Below, piece by piece: positions 34,603 through 47,819 of a DNA stretch of 64,000 nucleotides. A program made the position numbers and the translations under genes. Under the pieces are notes generated by a model, which was given only the letters and a program-made list of their open reading frames with translations, was not told the DNA's origin and did no database searches. Numbering within the stretch: position 1 is the stretch's first letter; each line of letters starts with the position of its first letter. The DNA comes from Paralithodes platypus (Eukaryota > Arthropoda > Malacostraca > Decapoda > Lithodidae), in contig CM064580.1 in the NCBI GenBank assembly GCA_032716605.1, positions 34,234,381 through 34,298,380 on the forward strand, given 5' to 3'.

Positions 34603-36706
34603 GAATGGGTATGGTAAAGAGTTTCCCTTTTGATCTCCGTTGTATGAAGCAGGGTTATGCACTGTAAAAGACAATAATGGGTATGGTAAAGAGTTTCCCT
34701 TTTGATCTCCGTTGTATGAAGCAGGGTTATGCACTGTAAAAGACAATAATGGGTATGGTAAAGAGTTTCCCTTTTGATCTCCGTTGTATGAAGCAGGGTT
34801 ATGCACTGTAAAAGACAATAATGGGTATGGTAAAGAGTTTCCCTATTGATCTCCGTTGTATGAAGCAGGGTTATGCACTGTAAAAGACAATAATGGGTAT
34901 GGTAAAGAGTTTCCCTTTTGATCTCCGTTGTATGAAGCAGGGTTATGCACTGTAAAAGACAATAATGGGTATGGTAAAGAGTTTCCCTTTTGATCTCCGT
35001 TGTATGAAGCAGGGTTATGCACTGTAAAAGACAATAATGGGTATGGTAAAGAGTTTCCCTATTGATCTCCGTTGTATGAAGCAGGGTTATGCACTGTAAA
35101 AGACAATAATGGGTATGGTAAAGAGTTTCCCTTTTGATCTCCGTTGTATGAAGCAGGGTTATGCACTGTAAAAGACAATAATGGGTATGGTAAAGAGTTT
35201 CCCTTTTGATCTCCGTTGTATGAAGCAGGGTTATGCACTGTAAAAGACAATAATAGGTGTGGTAAAGAGTTTCCCTTTTGATCTCCGTTGTATGAAGCAG
35301 GGTTATGCACTGTAAAAGACAATAATGGGTATGGTAAAGAGTTTCCCTTTTGATCTCCGTTGTATGAAGCAGGGTTATGCACTGTAAAAGACAATAATAG
35401 GTGTGGTAAAGAGTTTCCCTTTTGATCTCCGTTGTATGAAGCAGGGTTATGCACTGTAAAAGACAATAATGGGTATGGTAAAGAGTTTCCCTTTTGATCT
35501 CCGTTGTATGAAGCAGGGTTATGCACTGTAAAAGACAATAATAGGTGTGGTAAAGAGTTTCCCTTTTGATCTCCGTTGTATGAAGCAGGGTTATGCACTG
35601 TAAAAGACAATAATGGGTATGGTAAAGAGTTTCCCTTTTGATCTCCGTTGTATGAAGCAGGGTTATGCACTGTAAAAGACAATAATAGGTGTGGTAAAGA
35701 GTTTCCCTTTTGATCTCCGTTGTATGAAGCAGGGTTATGCACTGTAAAAGACAATAATGGGTATGGTAAAGAGTTTCCCTTTTGATCTCCGTTGTATGAA
35801 GCAGGGTTATGCACTGTAAAAGACAATAATGGGTATGGTAAAGAGTTTCCCTATTGATCTCCGTTGTATGAAGCAGGGTTATGCACTGTAAAAGACAATA
35901 ATGGGTATGGTAAAGAGTTTCCCTTTTGATCTCCGTTGTATGAAGCAGGGTTATGCACTGTAAAAGACAATAATGGGTATGGTAAAGAGTTTCCCTATTG
36001 ATCTCCGTTGTATGAAGCAGGGTTATGCACTATAAAAGACAATAATGGGTATGGTAAAGAGTTTCCCTTTTGATCTCCGTTGTATGAAGCAGGGTTATGC
36101 ACTGTAAAAGACAATAATGGGTATGGTAAAGAGTTTCCCTTTTGATCTCCGTTGTATGAAGCAGGGTTATGCACTGTAAAAGACAATAATAGGTGTGGTA
36201 AAGAGTTTCCCTTTTGATCTCCGTTGTATGAAGCAGGGTTATGCACTGTAAAAGACAATAATGGGTATGGTAAGAGTTTCCCTTTTGATCTCCGTTGTAT
36301 GAAGCAGGGTTATGCACTGTAAAAGACAATAATAGGTGTGGTAAAGAGTTTCCCTTTTGATCTCCGTTGTATGAAGCAGGGTTATGCACTGTAAAAGACA
36401 ATAATGGGTATGGTAAAGAGTTTCCCTTTTGATCTCCGTTGTATGAAGCAGGGTTATGCACTGTAAAAGACAATAATGGGTATGGTAAAGAGTTTCCCTA
36501 TTGATCTCCGTTGTATGAAGCAGGGTTATGCATTGTAAAAGACAATAATGGGTATGGTAAAGAGTTTCCCTTTTGATCTCCGTTGTATGAAGCAGGGTTA
36601 TGCACTGTAAAAGACAATAATGGGTATGGTAAAGAGTTTCCCTTTTGATCTCCGTTGTATGAAGCAGGGTTATGCACTGTAAAAGAAAATAATGGGTATG
36701 AAGAGA
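34603..36706. repeat. 72-bp minisatellite, about 29 units
   Basis: The unit runs aatgggtatggtaaagagtt to gcactgtaaaagacaat. Two variants mark structure. An aggtgtgg form alternates with gggtatgg every 144 bp at 35,252, 35,396, 35,540 and 35,684, and again at 36,185 and 36,329. A ccctattgatc form places a stop in the long minus-strand frame at scattered units. The open minus-strand frames (24 residues per unit) follow from 72 being divisible by three. Confidence 0.96.
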
Positions 36707-36737
36707 GTAATGAAAGTGTCAATGATAATCTTCCTAT

Positions 36738-37005
36738 TTATGGGGGAGGTACTCGCTTTTTCGGGACCCCCTGTTCCTTCATGTTTAGACCCATTAGTTT
36801 TGCGATTTTAAGACGTTCGTTCACTAGTTTGGTGATTTTGAGACGTTTCGCCCCATTAATTTGTCAATATTAAGAGTTTTCGTGCCGTTTAGGTGTCGAT
36901 TTTTTCCTGGCGAGCGATAGCAAACCTGTAATTGTTGAAGGAATCGGCCTTCGGCCGGGACATTTTTCTACCGAAAAATGTACAAATCTATCTTGAAAGA
37001 GGGTA

Positions 37006-37045
<40 letters not shown>

Positions 37046-37140
37046 TTTTTTTTAAAGCTTGATGTAGGTCTATCGAGGAAACTCAAAATTAAATAAATTA
37101 ATGAATAAGTAGCCCCCCAAAACAAGCACTAGCCCCTTAA
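36738..37140 (-). mobile_element. MITE family B copy, with internal TA and T runs
   Basis: Reverse orientation. It contains cttcggccgggacatttttc, the aaagcttgatgtaggtct arm and the right end agccccTTAA (37137-37140). A (TA)n plus poly-T expansion (37007-37053) enlarges the element to about 400 bp. The left end is decayed. Confidence 0.8.
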
Positions 37141-38036
37141 GGGTATATCGGTGAATGTCATGCAAGGATATATAGAAAGGTAAATTACTATCAATATACC
37201 CAATGATCTTATATGCCTTCTTCATATCCTCTTCATAATTGTAATGTTTATAAGATAATAAATTACACTGATATGTCATGGTAATCCGTGCACATAATTA
37301 CCTAGTGGAACAGTTTGGCCATATGTTATATGTTTTGACATCCTGTGACTAATATTACGAGCCTCTACCAGGAACACTTTGGGCGACACTCTCTCTCACT
37401 CACCCACACTTTTTCACTCGGGTATCTTCAGCTTAACTCTTAAGAAATAAGATCGGGTATCACAAACATTAATAAAAAAAAAATCATTTGTGGTTTATAT
37501 GCTTTGTTACAAATATATACTTTTGGTCTTATGAATAATCAAATGACTTCCAACGATTCTTTGTGCAACTTAAAACAAGAACATTGTTGGAATCAATTTA
37601 ATGCGCTTATGTAAATCCTAAAACGATATTCACATGAGGTGATTGTTGTTTACCACCGGTTATAAACAGCAGGAACTATGCTGAATATCAACAAGAGTTA
37701 AAGTAAATATGTTTTAAAAGGGATCGTGTGATATAAATATATAATCAAAATACGTAGTAGTATACGTGATATCAAAAGGCTATGTAAGAGTTAATCTAAA
37801 ACATATGGCCTTAAGCACATATTTTCGGCAATTATAATTTGGCAGTCACTCAAGTAAATTATTTTTAGCATTCTATCATCTGTAATATGTTAATGTTACT
37901 ATCTGTCGTTAATATCATTGAATAATAGTTCCAAGAGGTTGAAAGAACTCTAATGTAAATCTGACTTCTGCCTGTCTTGGAAATTGACCACTACTTTAGG
38001 TAAGGCTGGCTGGCTTTCTAAATTTGGGTTTAGCTC
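37141..38036. other. No recognised feature
   Basis: AT-rich DNA without convincing genes or repeats. Confidence 0.5.
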
Positions 38037-38174
38037 TTAACCCCTTCAACAGACTATGATGTTGTTTGTCCATATATTCTGGTTAATCGGATACAACTGT
38101 ATTAATCTTCGTAGAATCGTATACTGTGACTATAGAATAATATGTGAAATGCGTCAGTTTACTGAGAGGGTTAA
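38037..38174. mobile_element. Short MITE family D copy
   Basis: TTAA at both ends (38037-38040, 38171-38174). Left end ccccttcaacagactatga; right end gcgtcagtttactgagaggg. About 138 bp, with a reduced interior. Confidence 0.65.
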
Positions 38175-38322
38175 TTTGTAGGCTCGACAAAATAAGTAAA
38201 AGACTTTGAGAACTAAGTTGTAGGAGATGCACATATCATTTAACATTAAATGCATTAAGCTAAATGCATTTTGAACTAAATATTTTTCGATCTATCTATC
38301 TAGCTATCTAGTTATCTATTTT

Positions 38323-39089
<767 letters not shown>

Positions 39090-39722
39090 TAAGCTCGGTT
39101 CACACATACACAAATTAACGTCCCGTCCGGCCCCGACCTCTTAATTCGCCTGCAAACGGGCAAGGACGCCGGCAAAATTGCCTATGGACGGTACAGGGAT
39201 GTGTGGTGTCGCCAGCACACGGGAGGGGGGGCGGGAGGCGGTGACCATTTTGTGCATGCATAAAATGTTCGGTGTGTGGGCCGGGGCAACTGCCACAAAA
39301 TGTGTCAGGCCAGGACACACATGGGAGCATTCGGCATCTAGACGCCAACTGGGGGGTCTAGACGCCAACTGGGGGGTCTAGACGCCAACTGGGGGGGTCT
39401 AGACGCCGACAAATGGGATGAGAACGGCGGCAAAAAAACGTTGAAAGGAGAGTCGGCGATGTGGCACCGTCGTGTCACGTGAGCTGGTGACACCTCACGT
39501 CCGTGTACCGACCATAGGCGATTTTGCCGGCGAATTAAGGGGTCGGGGACGGACGGAACGTTAATTCGTGCATGTGTGAACCAAGCAAAAGGGGTCGGGG
39601 ACGGACGAGATGTTAATTCGTGCATGTGTAGACATAGGGCCTCCAGATTGATGCCGTCCTGCCTATTTTTTGGGTCGTGGCCGGACGGGACGTTAATTCG
39701 TGCATGTGTGAACCGAGCTTTA
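39090..39722. mobile_element. GC-rich foldback element, family F
   Basis: The left arm starts aagctcggttcacacataca and continues taacgtcccgtccggccccg. Its complement occurs three times on the right: ending at about 39,594, at about 39,633 (partial) and at 39,722. Inner arms near 39,170 (gccggcaaaattgcctatgg) and 39,515 (complement) also pair. Three copies of a word ggggtctagacgccaact lie at about 39,334-39,408. Strikingly GC-rich against the rest of the window. No convincing coding capacity. Confidence 0.7.
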
Positions 39723-39801
39723 TGTTCTTCTGGGGTGTCGCTGCTGTGGTGGTGACGAGACTATTTTTAATGTTGACATTACACTACATACATTATACTG
39801 T

Positions 39802-40530
39802 TTGATTAAAGGAGACAAAAGGCAAAACTGTCTGTAACAAAGAGTGATAGAGAACCAAATTCAAGGTATGTTAGAGTCAAAATGTCTGGACACACAGAGC
39901 TTGAAGCAGTTTAAATCATAGGATGAGGGAAAGACAGATTGAGGGAGACTGCTCCAAATCTTGCCTACTGTGTAGAAGAAAGACTGGGAAAATCAGTTCA
40001 CTCTTGGGTTAGAGATTTGGACAGAATAGGGGTGGAAGTGTGTTGAAAGGCGGATTCCCCTGACTCTTCATAAGGGAGGAGGTATGAACTTAGAAAGCTC
40101 TGAAGAACACTGATTATTGTAATAGCAGAAGAAGAGTGAGACAGATGCAACATGCGGCGTGTAGAGAGAGATTGTAGGGAATTAGTAAGAAGAGGCGAGT
40201 TGACTCTACCCTTTCGAGAAGTGAGGTATGGGTGGAACCTCCCCACACTTGCAAACAATACTTAATTCATGGCTGCAATTTGCTGGGCAAGAATCTGTGC
40301 CGGGGTAAAGAACCCATGGAGACGGTTGAGCATATCTAACTTCTGGGATGCAAGGGCGGTAATATGATATTTCCCAGAAAGGTCAGGAGGAAAATAAACA
40401 CCAAGAATATTGAAAGGAGATGAAGGGCTGGTTTGTGTATTGTTGAATAGAAAGTGATTGTAGTGTGGAATATTGTGACGCGTAGATAGATGGTGAAATT
40501 GGGTTTTGGAAGCATTGTGTGTGTGTGTGT
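39802..40530 (-). pseudogene. Family J non-LTR retrotransposon, degraded copy
   Basis: Minus strand. It reads NASKTQFHHLSTRHN, NILGVYFPP, then SQKLDMLNRLHGFFTPAQIL (to 40,262). It continues in other frames with VWGGSTHTSLLERVES and the J 3' end (39,802-39,900). Several frameshifts and small deletions are present. The polymerase core is absent through truncation. A (TG)n run (40,517-40,542) lies at its 5' edge. Confidence 0.75.
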
Positions 40531-40542
40531 GTGTGTGTGTGT
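40517..40542. repeat. (TG)n microsatellite
   Basis: Short pure TG tract. Confidence 0.93.
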
Positions 40543-40559
40543 CTGTGCTGTTGGTTATG

Positions 40560-42960
40560 ATGCGACAATTACAGTGGTGATAAAGAGGGTTATGGCTGGC
40601 TTTCCCTTCACTGTCACTGTCACCATATTCTAATAATACCACACATATATAGTATAGTTTATACGGTGTAATAGTTATGGTTGGTGTGGTAGATAGTTAT
40701 AGCCGTCCTTCACTTGACTATCATTGTCACTATATATCACTACACATACTGTATATAGAGTGTGTGATGTTGGATATGGTGTGATAGTTATGGATGGTGT
40801 GGTAGATAGTTATAGCCGTCCTTCACTTGACTATCATTGTCACTATATATCACTACACATACTGTATATAGAGTGTGTGATGTTGGATATGGTGTGATAG
40901 TTATGGTTGGTGTGGTAGATAGTTATAGCCGTCCTTCACTTGACTATCATTGTCACTATATATCACTACACATACTGTATATAGAGTGTGTGATGTTGGA
41001 TATGGTGTGATAGTTATGGTTGGTGTGGTAGATAGTTATAGCCGTCCTTCACTTGACTATCATTGTCACTATATATCACTACACATACTGTATATAGAGT
41101 GTGTGATGTTGGATATGGTGTAATAGTTATGGTTGGTGTGGTAGATAGTTATAGCCGTCCTTCACTTGACTATCATTGTCACTATATATCACTACACATA
41201 CTGTATATAGAGTGTGTGATGTTGGATATGGTGTGATAGTTATGGATGGTGTGGTAGATAGTTATAGCCGTCCTTCACTTGACTATCATTGTCACTATAT
41301 ATCACTACACATACTGTATATAGAGTGTGTGATGTTGGATATGGTGTGATAGTTATGGTTGGTGTGGTAGATAGTTATAGCCGTCCTTCACTTGACTATC
41401 ATTGTCACTATATATCACTACACATACTGTATATAGAGTGTGTGATGTTGGATATGGTGTGATAGTTATGGTTGGTGTGGTAGATAGTTATAGCCGTCCT
41501 TCACTTGACTATCATTGTCACTATATATCACTACACATACTGTATATAGAGTGTGTGGTATTGGATATGGTGTGATAGTTATGGTTGGTGTGGTAGATAG
41601 TGATAGCCGTCCTTCACTTGACTATCATTGTCACTATATATCACTACACATACTGTATATAGAGTGTGTGATGTTGGATATGGTGTGATAGTTATGGTTG
41701 GTGTGGTAGATAGTGATAGCCGTCCTTCACTTGACTATCATTGTCACTATATATCACTACACATACTGTATATAGAGTATGTGATGTTGGATATGGTGTG
41801 ATATTTATGGATGGTGTGGTAGATAGTTATAGCCGTCCTTCACTTGACTATCATTGTCACTATATATCACTACACATACTGTATATAGAGTGTGTGATGT
41901 TGGATATGGTGTGATAGTTATGGTTGGTGTGGTAGATAGTGATAGCCGTCCTTCACTTGACTATCATTGTCACTATATATCACTACACATACTGTATATA
42001 GAGTGTGTGATGTTGGATATGGTGTGATATTTATGGATGGTGTGGTAGATAGTTATAGCCGTCCTTCACTTGACTATCATTGTCACTATATATCACTACA
42101 CATACTGTATATAGAGTGTGTGATGTTGGATATGGTGTGATAGTTATGGTTGGTGTGGTAGATAGTGATAGCCGTCCTTCACTTGACTATCATTGTCACT
42201 ATATCACTACACATACTGTATATAGAGTGTGTGATGTTGGATATGGTGTGATATTTATGGATGGTGTGGTAGATAGTGATAGCCGTCCTTCACTTGACTA
42301 TCATTGTCATTATATATCACTACACATACTGTATATAGAGTGTGTGATGTTGGATATGGTGTGATATTTATGGATGGTGTGGTAGATAGTTATAGCCGTC
42401 CTTCACTTGACTATCATTGTCACTATATATCACTACACATACTGTATATAGAGTGTGTGATGTTGGATATGGTGTGATAGTTATGGTTGGTGTGGTAGAT
42501 AGTGATAGCCGTCCTTCACTTGACTATCATTGTCACTATATATCACTACACATACTGTATATAGAGTGTGTGATGTTGGATATGGTGTGATATTTATGGA
42601 TGGTGTGGTAGATAGTTATAGCCGTCCTTCCCTTTACTATCATTGTCACTATATATCACTACACATACTGTATATAGAGTGTGTGATGTTGGATATGGTG
42701 TGATATTTATGGATGGTGTGGTAGATAGTTATAGTCGTCCTTCCCTTTACTATCATTGTCACTATATATCACTACACATACTGTATATAGAGTGTGTGAT
42801 GTTGGATATGGTGTGATAGTTATGGATGGTGTGGTAGATAGTTATAGTCGTCCTTCCCTTTACTATCATTGTCACTATATATCACTACACATACTGTATA
42901 GTGTGTGTGATGTTGGATATGTTGTGATAGATATACGGAGGGTATGGTGTAGAGTGATAG
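40560..42960. repeat. 113-bp minisatellite, about 20 units
   Basis: The unit starts tagttatggttggtgtggta and ends gtgatgttggatatggtgtga. Variants (ggatgg or ggttgg; tagttatagcc or tagtgatagcc) are interspersed. The first (40,560-40,668) and last (42,900-42,960) units are strongly diverged, as expected at array edges. Because 113 is not a multiple of three, no long frame is kept. Confidence 0.96.
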
Positions 42961-43286
42961 CCGTCCATAGTTTCACTGTAACTCTCACCATACATTGATA
43001 ACACCAACAAATGTTAATGAGAGTCTCAATCACATAGTATCAGGACTGTCAGGTGATAGGTGTAAGGTCGTTGGCGTTATATCCACATATCCACACTAAC
43101 TTGTGTTATCGACCACAAGAGGATCAACACCCGTGGTCATTAAGTACAGCCTTCAACGAAGAATGCAACTTGCCAGAGGTTTCAAGTTGACCTATTAATT
43201 ATATTAGAAATAAAGAAGAAATTGTGAACATATATAATAATTACTATAACTTTTTTAGGACAAATCTAAAGATAATGTATGACAAG
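42961..43286. other. No recognised feature
   Basis: No gene or repeat recognised between the array and the foldback. Confidence 0.45.
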
Positions 43287-43461
43287 TTGGGAGAGAGATA
43301 CAGTATCCTGACCAGGATTCGAACCCACACACTCCAAGTATTTTTGGAAGAGATGGGCACCGTATCCAATCGACCATAATTTAGTGGATATGATGCCCAT
43401 CTCTCCAAAAATACCTAAAGTGATTGGGTTCGAACCCTGGTTAGGATAGCTCTCTCCCAAT
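43287..43461. repeat. Foldback of two tRNA-like B-box sequences
   Basis: A 175-bp imperfect palindrome from ttgggagagagatac to gctctctcccaatc. Each arm has a tRNA-like B box pointing to the outside: ggattcgaaccc in the left arm (minus sense gggttcgaatcc) and gggttcgaaccctgg in the right arm. The minus-sense left arm also has tggtcgattggatacgg, an A-box-like word. This looks like two SINE heads, or one tRNA-like element duplicated head to head. Confidence 0.65.
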
Positions 43462-43539
43462 CTATAACCTTTTTGTTGTGATTACAAAATATCGAATATC
43501 ATTTTAGATTAATTCTGCCATGCATGATGTTATATATAC

Positions 43540-43569
43540 CGTATATATATATATATATATATATGTATA

Positions 43570-43621
<52 letters not shown>
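43540..43621. repeat. (TA)n microsatellite
   Basis: About 80 bp of TA, interrupted by gtatatacta. Confidence 0.93.
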
Positions 43622-43626
<5 letters not shown>

Positions 43627-43955
43627 ATACAATGGTTATGTATTTTATTAACACATTTCTATTTTGTATTCACTTTTCATATTGATTGATGTGTGTTGAT
43701 CAACTTGAGATATTTTCATTATTCCTTATATATTATTGCAACTCTGAATTTGCAAGTATTGCTAATAGTAAAGTTATAAGCTAAAGTTATATATGACCCC
43801 TGAAAGCTATAAAATATCACATATAGCACATCAATAATGTAGATATTGTAAAGTGAACACAAAACAAATTAAAAACGCCAGAAGTAAGCTAGATTTGAAG
43901 GCTGACTCAATTTTGGCTCCTATGTCAACCACCTTATCCAATCACAGGCCGTGCA

Positions 43956-44171
43956 TTACCTGGTACATTTTTACGCTTTTTCATATTTTATTTCAGCTAC
44001 ATTTAAACATTATTTTGTATGAAGCTTAGGAAGGATATATGATAGCTAAAACGGTTAATCGAGATAGTCTGTATCCTTTTATTGGGTAGACATCCTTCCT
44101 AAGCTGAACATAATCGTCTAATAGTTGCCAGATTATAAATAAAAGGATGTCAGCAGTATTGAATGGGTTAA
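43956..44171. mobile_element. MITE family D copy
   Basis: Inner arms gaagcttaggaaggatat and catccttcctaagctgaac are complementary. The right end is cagtattgaatgggTTAA (44168-44171). About 216 bp. It stops where the CR1-like copy region begins. Confidence 0.75.
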
Positions 44172-44196
44172 CAGGTGCCGTGACTACCGAACACCT

Positions 44197-45250
44197 GTAC
44201 AATCTCAAAATTTGCTGACGATACAAACATTGCAAATAGCGTACTCTCAAAAGAATAAGTTGACGATATGCAACACAATCTAGATAAATTGTCATGTTGG
44301 ACCCAAATTAGGCAAATGAGTTAAAATGCGGATAAATGTAAAGTACTACATATCGGATACCTAAATGAGAAAGCAAACTATTCGATGAATGGCACTCAGC
44401 TTAAGAATGTAAACAGAGAAACCGATCTGGGAGTAACAATATCGAGTAACCTAAAACCGAGTCAACAATGTTCAGAAGTTGTTAAGAAGGCAAACAAAAT
44501 AATTGGCTTTATAGGCAGGTCATTTGAGAATAAATCCAAAGAAGTTATCCTAACCCCTTACAATTCCTTAGTCCGCCCTCTTCTGGAATACTGCGTTCAA
44601 TCCTGGTGCCCTTATTACCAAAAAGATATAAACAAGCTAGAACGAGTTCAACGTAGAGTTACCAAAATGATACCTAGCCTAAAGAACAAACCATACGAAG
44701 AGCGTCTTAGAGAATTAAATCTATTTCCTTTAACCCAGCGCAGATTAAGAGGTGACTTAATTCAAGTGTTCAAAATCATCAAAGGCATCGACAATATGAA
44801 CTGTAGTAAGTACTTCACTATCGACCAATCTAATTACACGCGGGGAAACGGTTGCAAAATTATTGGTAAATCATTTAACTCACACGAATCTAAGAATTTC
44901 TTCTTCAATCGAGTTGTCAACTTGTGGAATGGGCTTCCCCGAGACGTTATAAACTGCAGCACCGTTGATTCATTTAAACTCCGCCTAGACAAATATCTCG
45001 CATCAAACCCGCGACTGGCTGCGTTTGTAAATGAATAACTTTATTTTATTCCCCCCTCAGTTACTAACCCATCTGTCCCCTACTAACTTCCTAATCCTGC
45101 CACGGACATTAGTTCCAGGGTAGTAATTCCCTTTCCAATGTTCCCTTACCCACTCTAAACCACTGTTTGGACACTTGATTCTCAGTGTTTTGGAGGACAT
45201 GCAGCCTAGAAGGGTCACTATATCTGTTGTTGCTTGATTTCCTTCGAACA
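44197..45250 (+). mobile_element. 5'-truncated CR1-like retrotransposon, copy 2
   Basis: Begins within the polymerase domain. The frame reads ISKFADDTNIANSV near 44,205-44,248, with the Asp pair intact, then two in-frame stops before 44,325. From 44,385 to 45,038 it is open: LGVTISSNLKPSQQC, LVRPLLEYCVQSWCPYY, ERVQRRVTKMI. The 3' UTR matches copy 1 (1569-2350) closely to about 45,240. Only a short piece of the reverse transcriptase is left, so it cannot be active. Confidence 0.85.
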
Positions 45251-45274
45251 CATGGGTCAGTCACTGCGCTGTTG

Positions 45275-45496
45275 TTAATGAGGGATGGTTCACTTTTTGG
45301 TCGATTTGTTCATTTATTATTTATTTTTCTAGTTTCCTCCCTAGACCTCCATCAAATGTAAAAAGAACATCCATTAGATCCAACTTCTAGATTAATTTGT
45401 AAATTTTTCGGTAGAAAAGTGACCCGACCGAAGGCCGGTTCTTCCAAAATTACAGGCTCACTATCGTTCGCCAGGACAAAAAACGACACCTAAATA
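45275..45496 (+). mobile_element. MITE family B, left part of a split copy
   Basis: Starts TTAA at 45275. It has ctagacctccatcaaatgta, aatttttcggtagaaaagtg and ccgaaggccggttcttcc, ending at acgacacctaaatag, where the B sequence stops. Confidence 0.75.
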
Positions 45497-46311
45497 GAAT
45501 AGAATAGATTAGAATATTTAGATAAAACATGTATATACAAATGGATTATAAACAAATAATGTTATATTGGCTGAGCCCTTTGAGAGTTTAACTCTCTTAA
45601 AAGGCACCTACTGTGTATATTATGTTACACACTTAAGGCGGTATCACACGAGCGCTTTTCACTCAACATTTATCTTCAACACTGATCTGGCAGCTTATGT
45701 GGTCAACGTATACATTTGTTGCCTAAATTAATCTACCATCAGTCTAGTTTCCGGTAGCAGTGCAGAATATTCCAGAAATGTTGTCAGAAAAATGTTGATC
45801 ATCGAATGTTGACTAAAAAAGCTCTCGTGTGATACTGTGGCTTTAGCCTAAGTACTTCTCTGTTGGTGGCTACTATAGATATCAATTCACAATTGTAATC
45901 ATATCAGCAGACAAGCAGAGCATTCATTCTCACTCATACAGCGATTGTTGATACACATACACAAATACATTTTCAAAAACTCACTTATTTATATTTGTTA
46001 CCGGACTCTAAGCAATATACAAATACGTTACAGGAAAATATCATAAGTTTATAATATACACACATGCGCGCACAAAAACACATTCACAAACACATCCGCA
46101 TATACCTTGACAAACACCTATGCTAGTGATAGCTATAATTATACCCTCACATACACATGTCTACACACCCACACCCATGACTATACACACACATTAACGT
46201 ACACGCATTTATTCATATGCACCTCCACACTCTTATACCGTATATACTCATATAGAAACATGCACGCACACAAATAATTATGCATATACTAACATTTACA
46301 GTACAGCACGA
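45497..46311. mobile_element. About 815-bp insertion inside a family B MITE
   Basis: Separates the two halves of a B element. It begins with agaatagaatagattagaat, contains a complete family C MITE (45,632-45,848) and continues with CA-rich DNA (45,950-46,290). I find no clear inverted ends or target duplication for the whole insertion, so its class is unknown. Confidence 0.5.
45632..45848 (+). mobile_element. MITE family C, copy 2
   Basis: Ends: taaggcggtatcacacgagc on the left and gctctcgtgtgatactgtgg on the right, clear inverted repeats. The inner arms tcaacatttatcttcaacac and aaatgttgatcatcgaat partly pair. Opposite orientation to the copy at 8,298. Confidence 0.8.
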
Positions 46312-46460
46312 AAGGTCTTAATATTGACAAGGAAATGGGGCGGAAGGTCTTAAAATCGTAAAACTAATGGGGCAAATATCATAAAACCTGAAAACTAATG
46401 GGACTAAGCATGACGGAGCAGCTGGGCGATCTAGAAAAACGACCCGACCTATCTCCCATC
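46312..46460 (+). mobile_element. MITE family B, right part of a split copy
   Basis: Resumes with cacgaaaggtcttaatattg and continues aaactaatggggca and taatgggactaagcatgac, fading near 46,460 without a clear TTAA. Confidence 0.7.
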
Positions 46461-47819
46461 AAGTCGGGAAGTCGGCCCCTGATTCGTTAGTTAATAGACT
46501 AGAGAAAAGAGCCGATTCTCAGCAGTAAGTCTCCATTCTCGCTTTAATGTTTTTCTTATTGCAATTTATGTCGTCTGTGTTCACTTTGATGTTTACGTTA
46601 ATAGTGCGTTATGTGTGACATATTATATATTACAGGGTTTGGATATCACTGTCTAGATAAACACTCAATTGTTAAAAATAATTTTAATTACTTAATTTAA
46701 ATAATTATATATGAAATCATCAAGATATCTTGATTTACTCAACATGCGCTTATCCATCAGCCAATCAACAACCTCCATACAAATTGAGCTGTTTCACAAG
46801 TTCCGCAGTTCTGTGCAGAGAAAAACATGTAAGTGAAAGAACTGTTCATTTAAGTATACACTCGTTGTTCAAATTAGATACCATATTTATATATCATAAA
46901 CCATTGGCATACAGAAAAAGGTAAATTATATATTGTCTTAATTTTTGCAGCCTGTATTTTCAGTTTTGTAGTGGATTAACCTCACGAATCAGTATTTGTT
47001 CTGATCTCTTGATATTAATATAAACTGGTGTAGTGAGGTAAATTATATACTGTTTTAGATTATTATAATAATAATGAAGATTTTCTTAAGATTAAAATGG
47101 TTTGTCACAAGACTACTTCAGGAAAAATCGACAAATAATTAGAAATTGACACCCTTCCTAGTCTTGTTCACATTATACTAGGATAGTTGGCGCATCTGGA
47201 GACATTTGGCACGTTTGACTAAAGATTGCAGACTCCTATTGCTATGGAAAGTCATCTAGAGTTGATTGTTTACTAGTGTGACAGTTGTCGTACAATCTTC
47301 CATTGTTATACACCTCCCGTCCTTCAAGTTTAATACACACCTGGCCATATTGATTCTGTGTCACCAGAACAATTTAAACACAGACACCTTTCAAGTAACT
47401 GCCATCATGTGGCTGATAAAACAAATGAATTGTTGCGCAATATATTGTGAAGAACACTATAAAAACTGACACCTCCCTTTAGTATTGTTTTATTTCAACA
47501 CAGGGTAAATGGGCACATGCAAATGCATCATGTTTTATGTGCGGAGGCCCAAGCTGTTGTGCCTAGTACTTACCTATATATATTTACATTTGAGACCATT
47601 TACTGTAGGTATCTGTTAATATTTTGACGATGTTCGTTTTGGTACACAACTATTCTTGCCCAAGTCAGTAATGATTATGAAGTTACTCAATGAATGTGTT
47701 ACCATTAAATAGAATGGTGTACAAAATATCTCATTTAACCCTCTGGCTTCAATAGGGATTTCATACATTTATAACAAGAATTGCTATAGTTTTACGATAG
47801 GCCTACCCACTGTGATACT
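46461..47819. other. No recognised feature
   Basis: AT-rich DNA of 1.3 kb with no convincing gene or repeat. Open frames are short and lack codon bias or recognisable motifs. Confidence 0.5.

Noticed and set aside
34585..36722. Minus-strand open frames with a 24-residue repeat in the 72-bp array
   Set aside because: Unit length divisible by three. Stop-creating variants occur in several units with no sign of selection against them.
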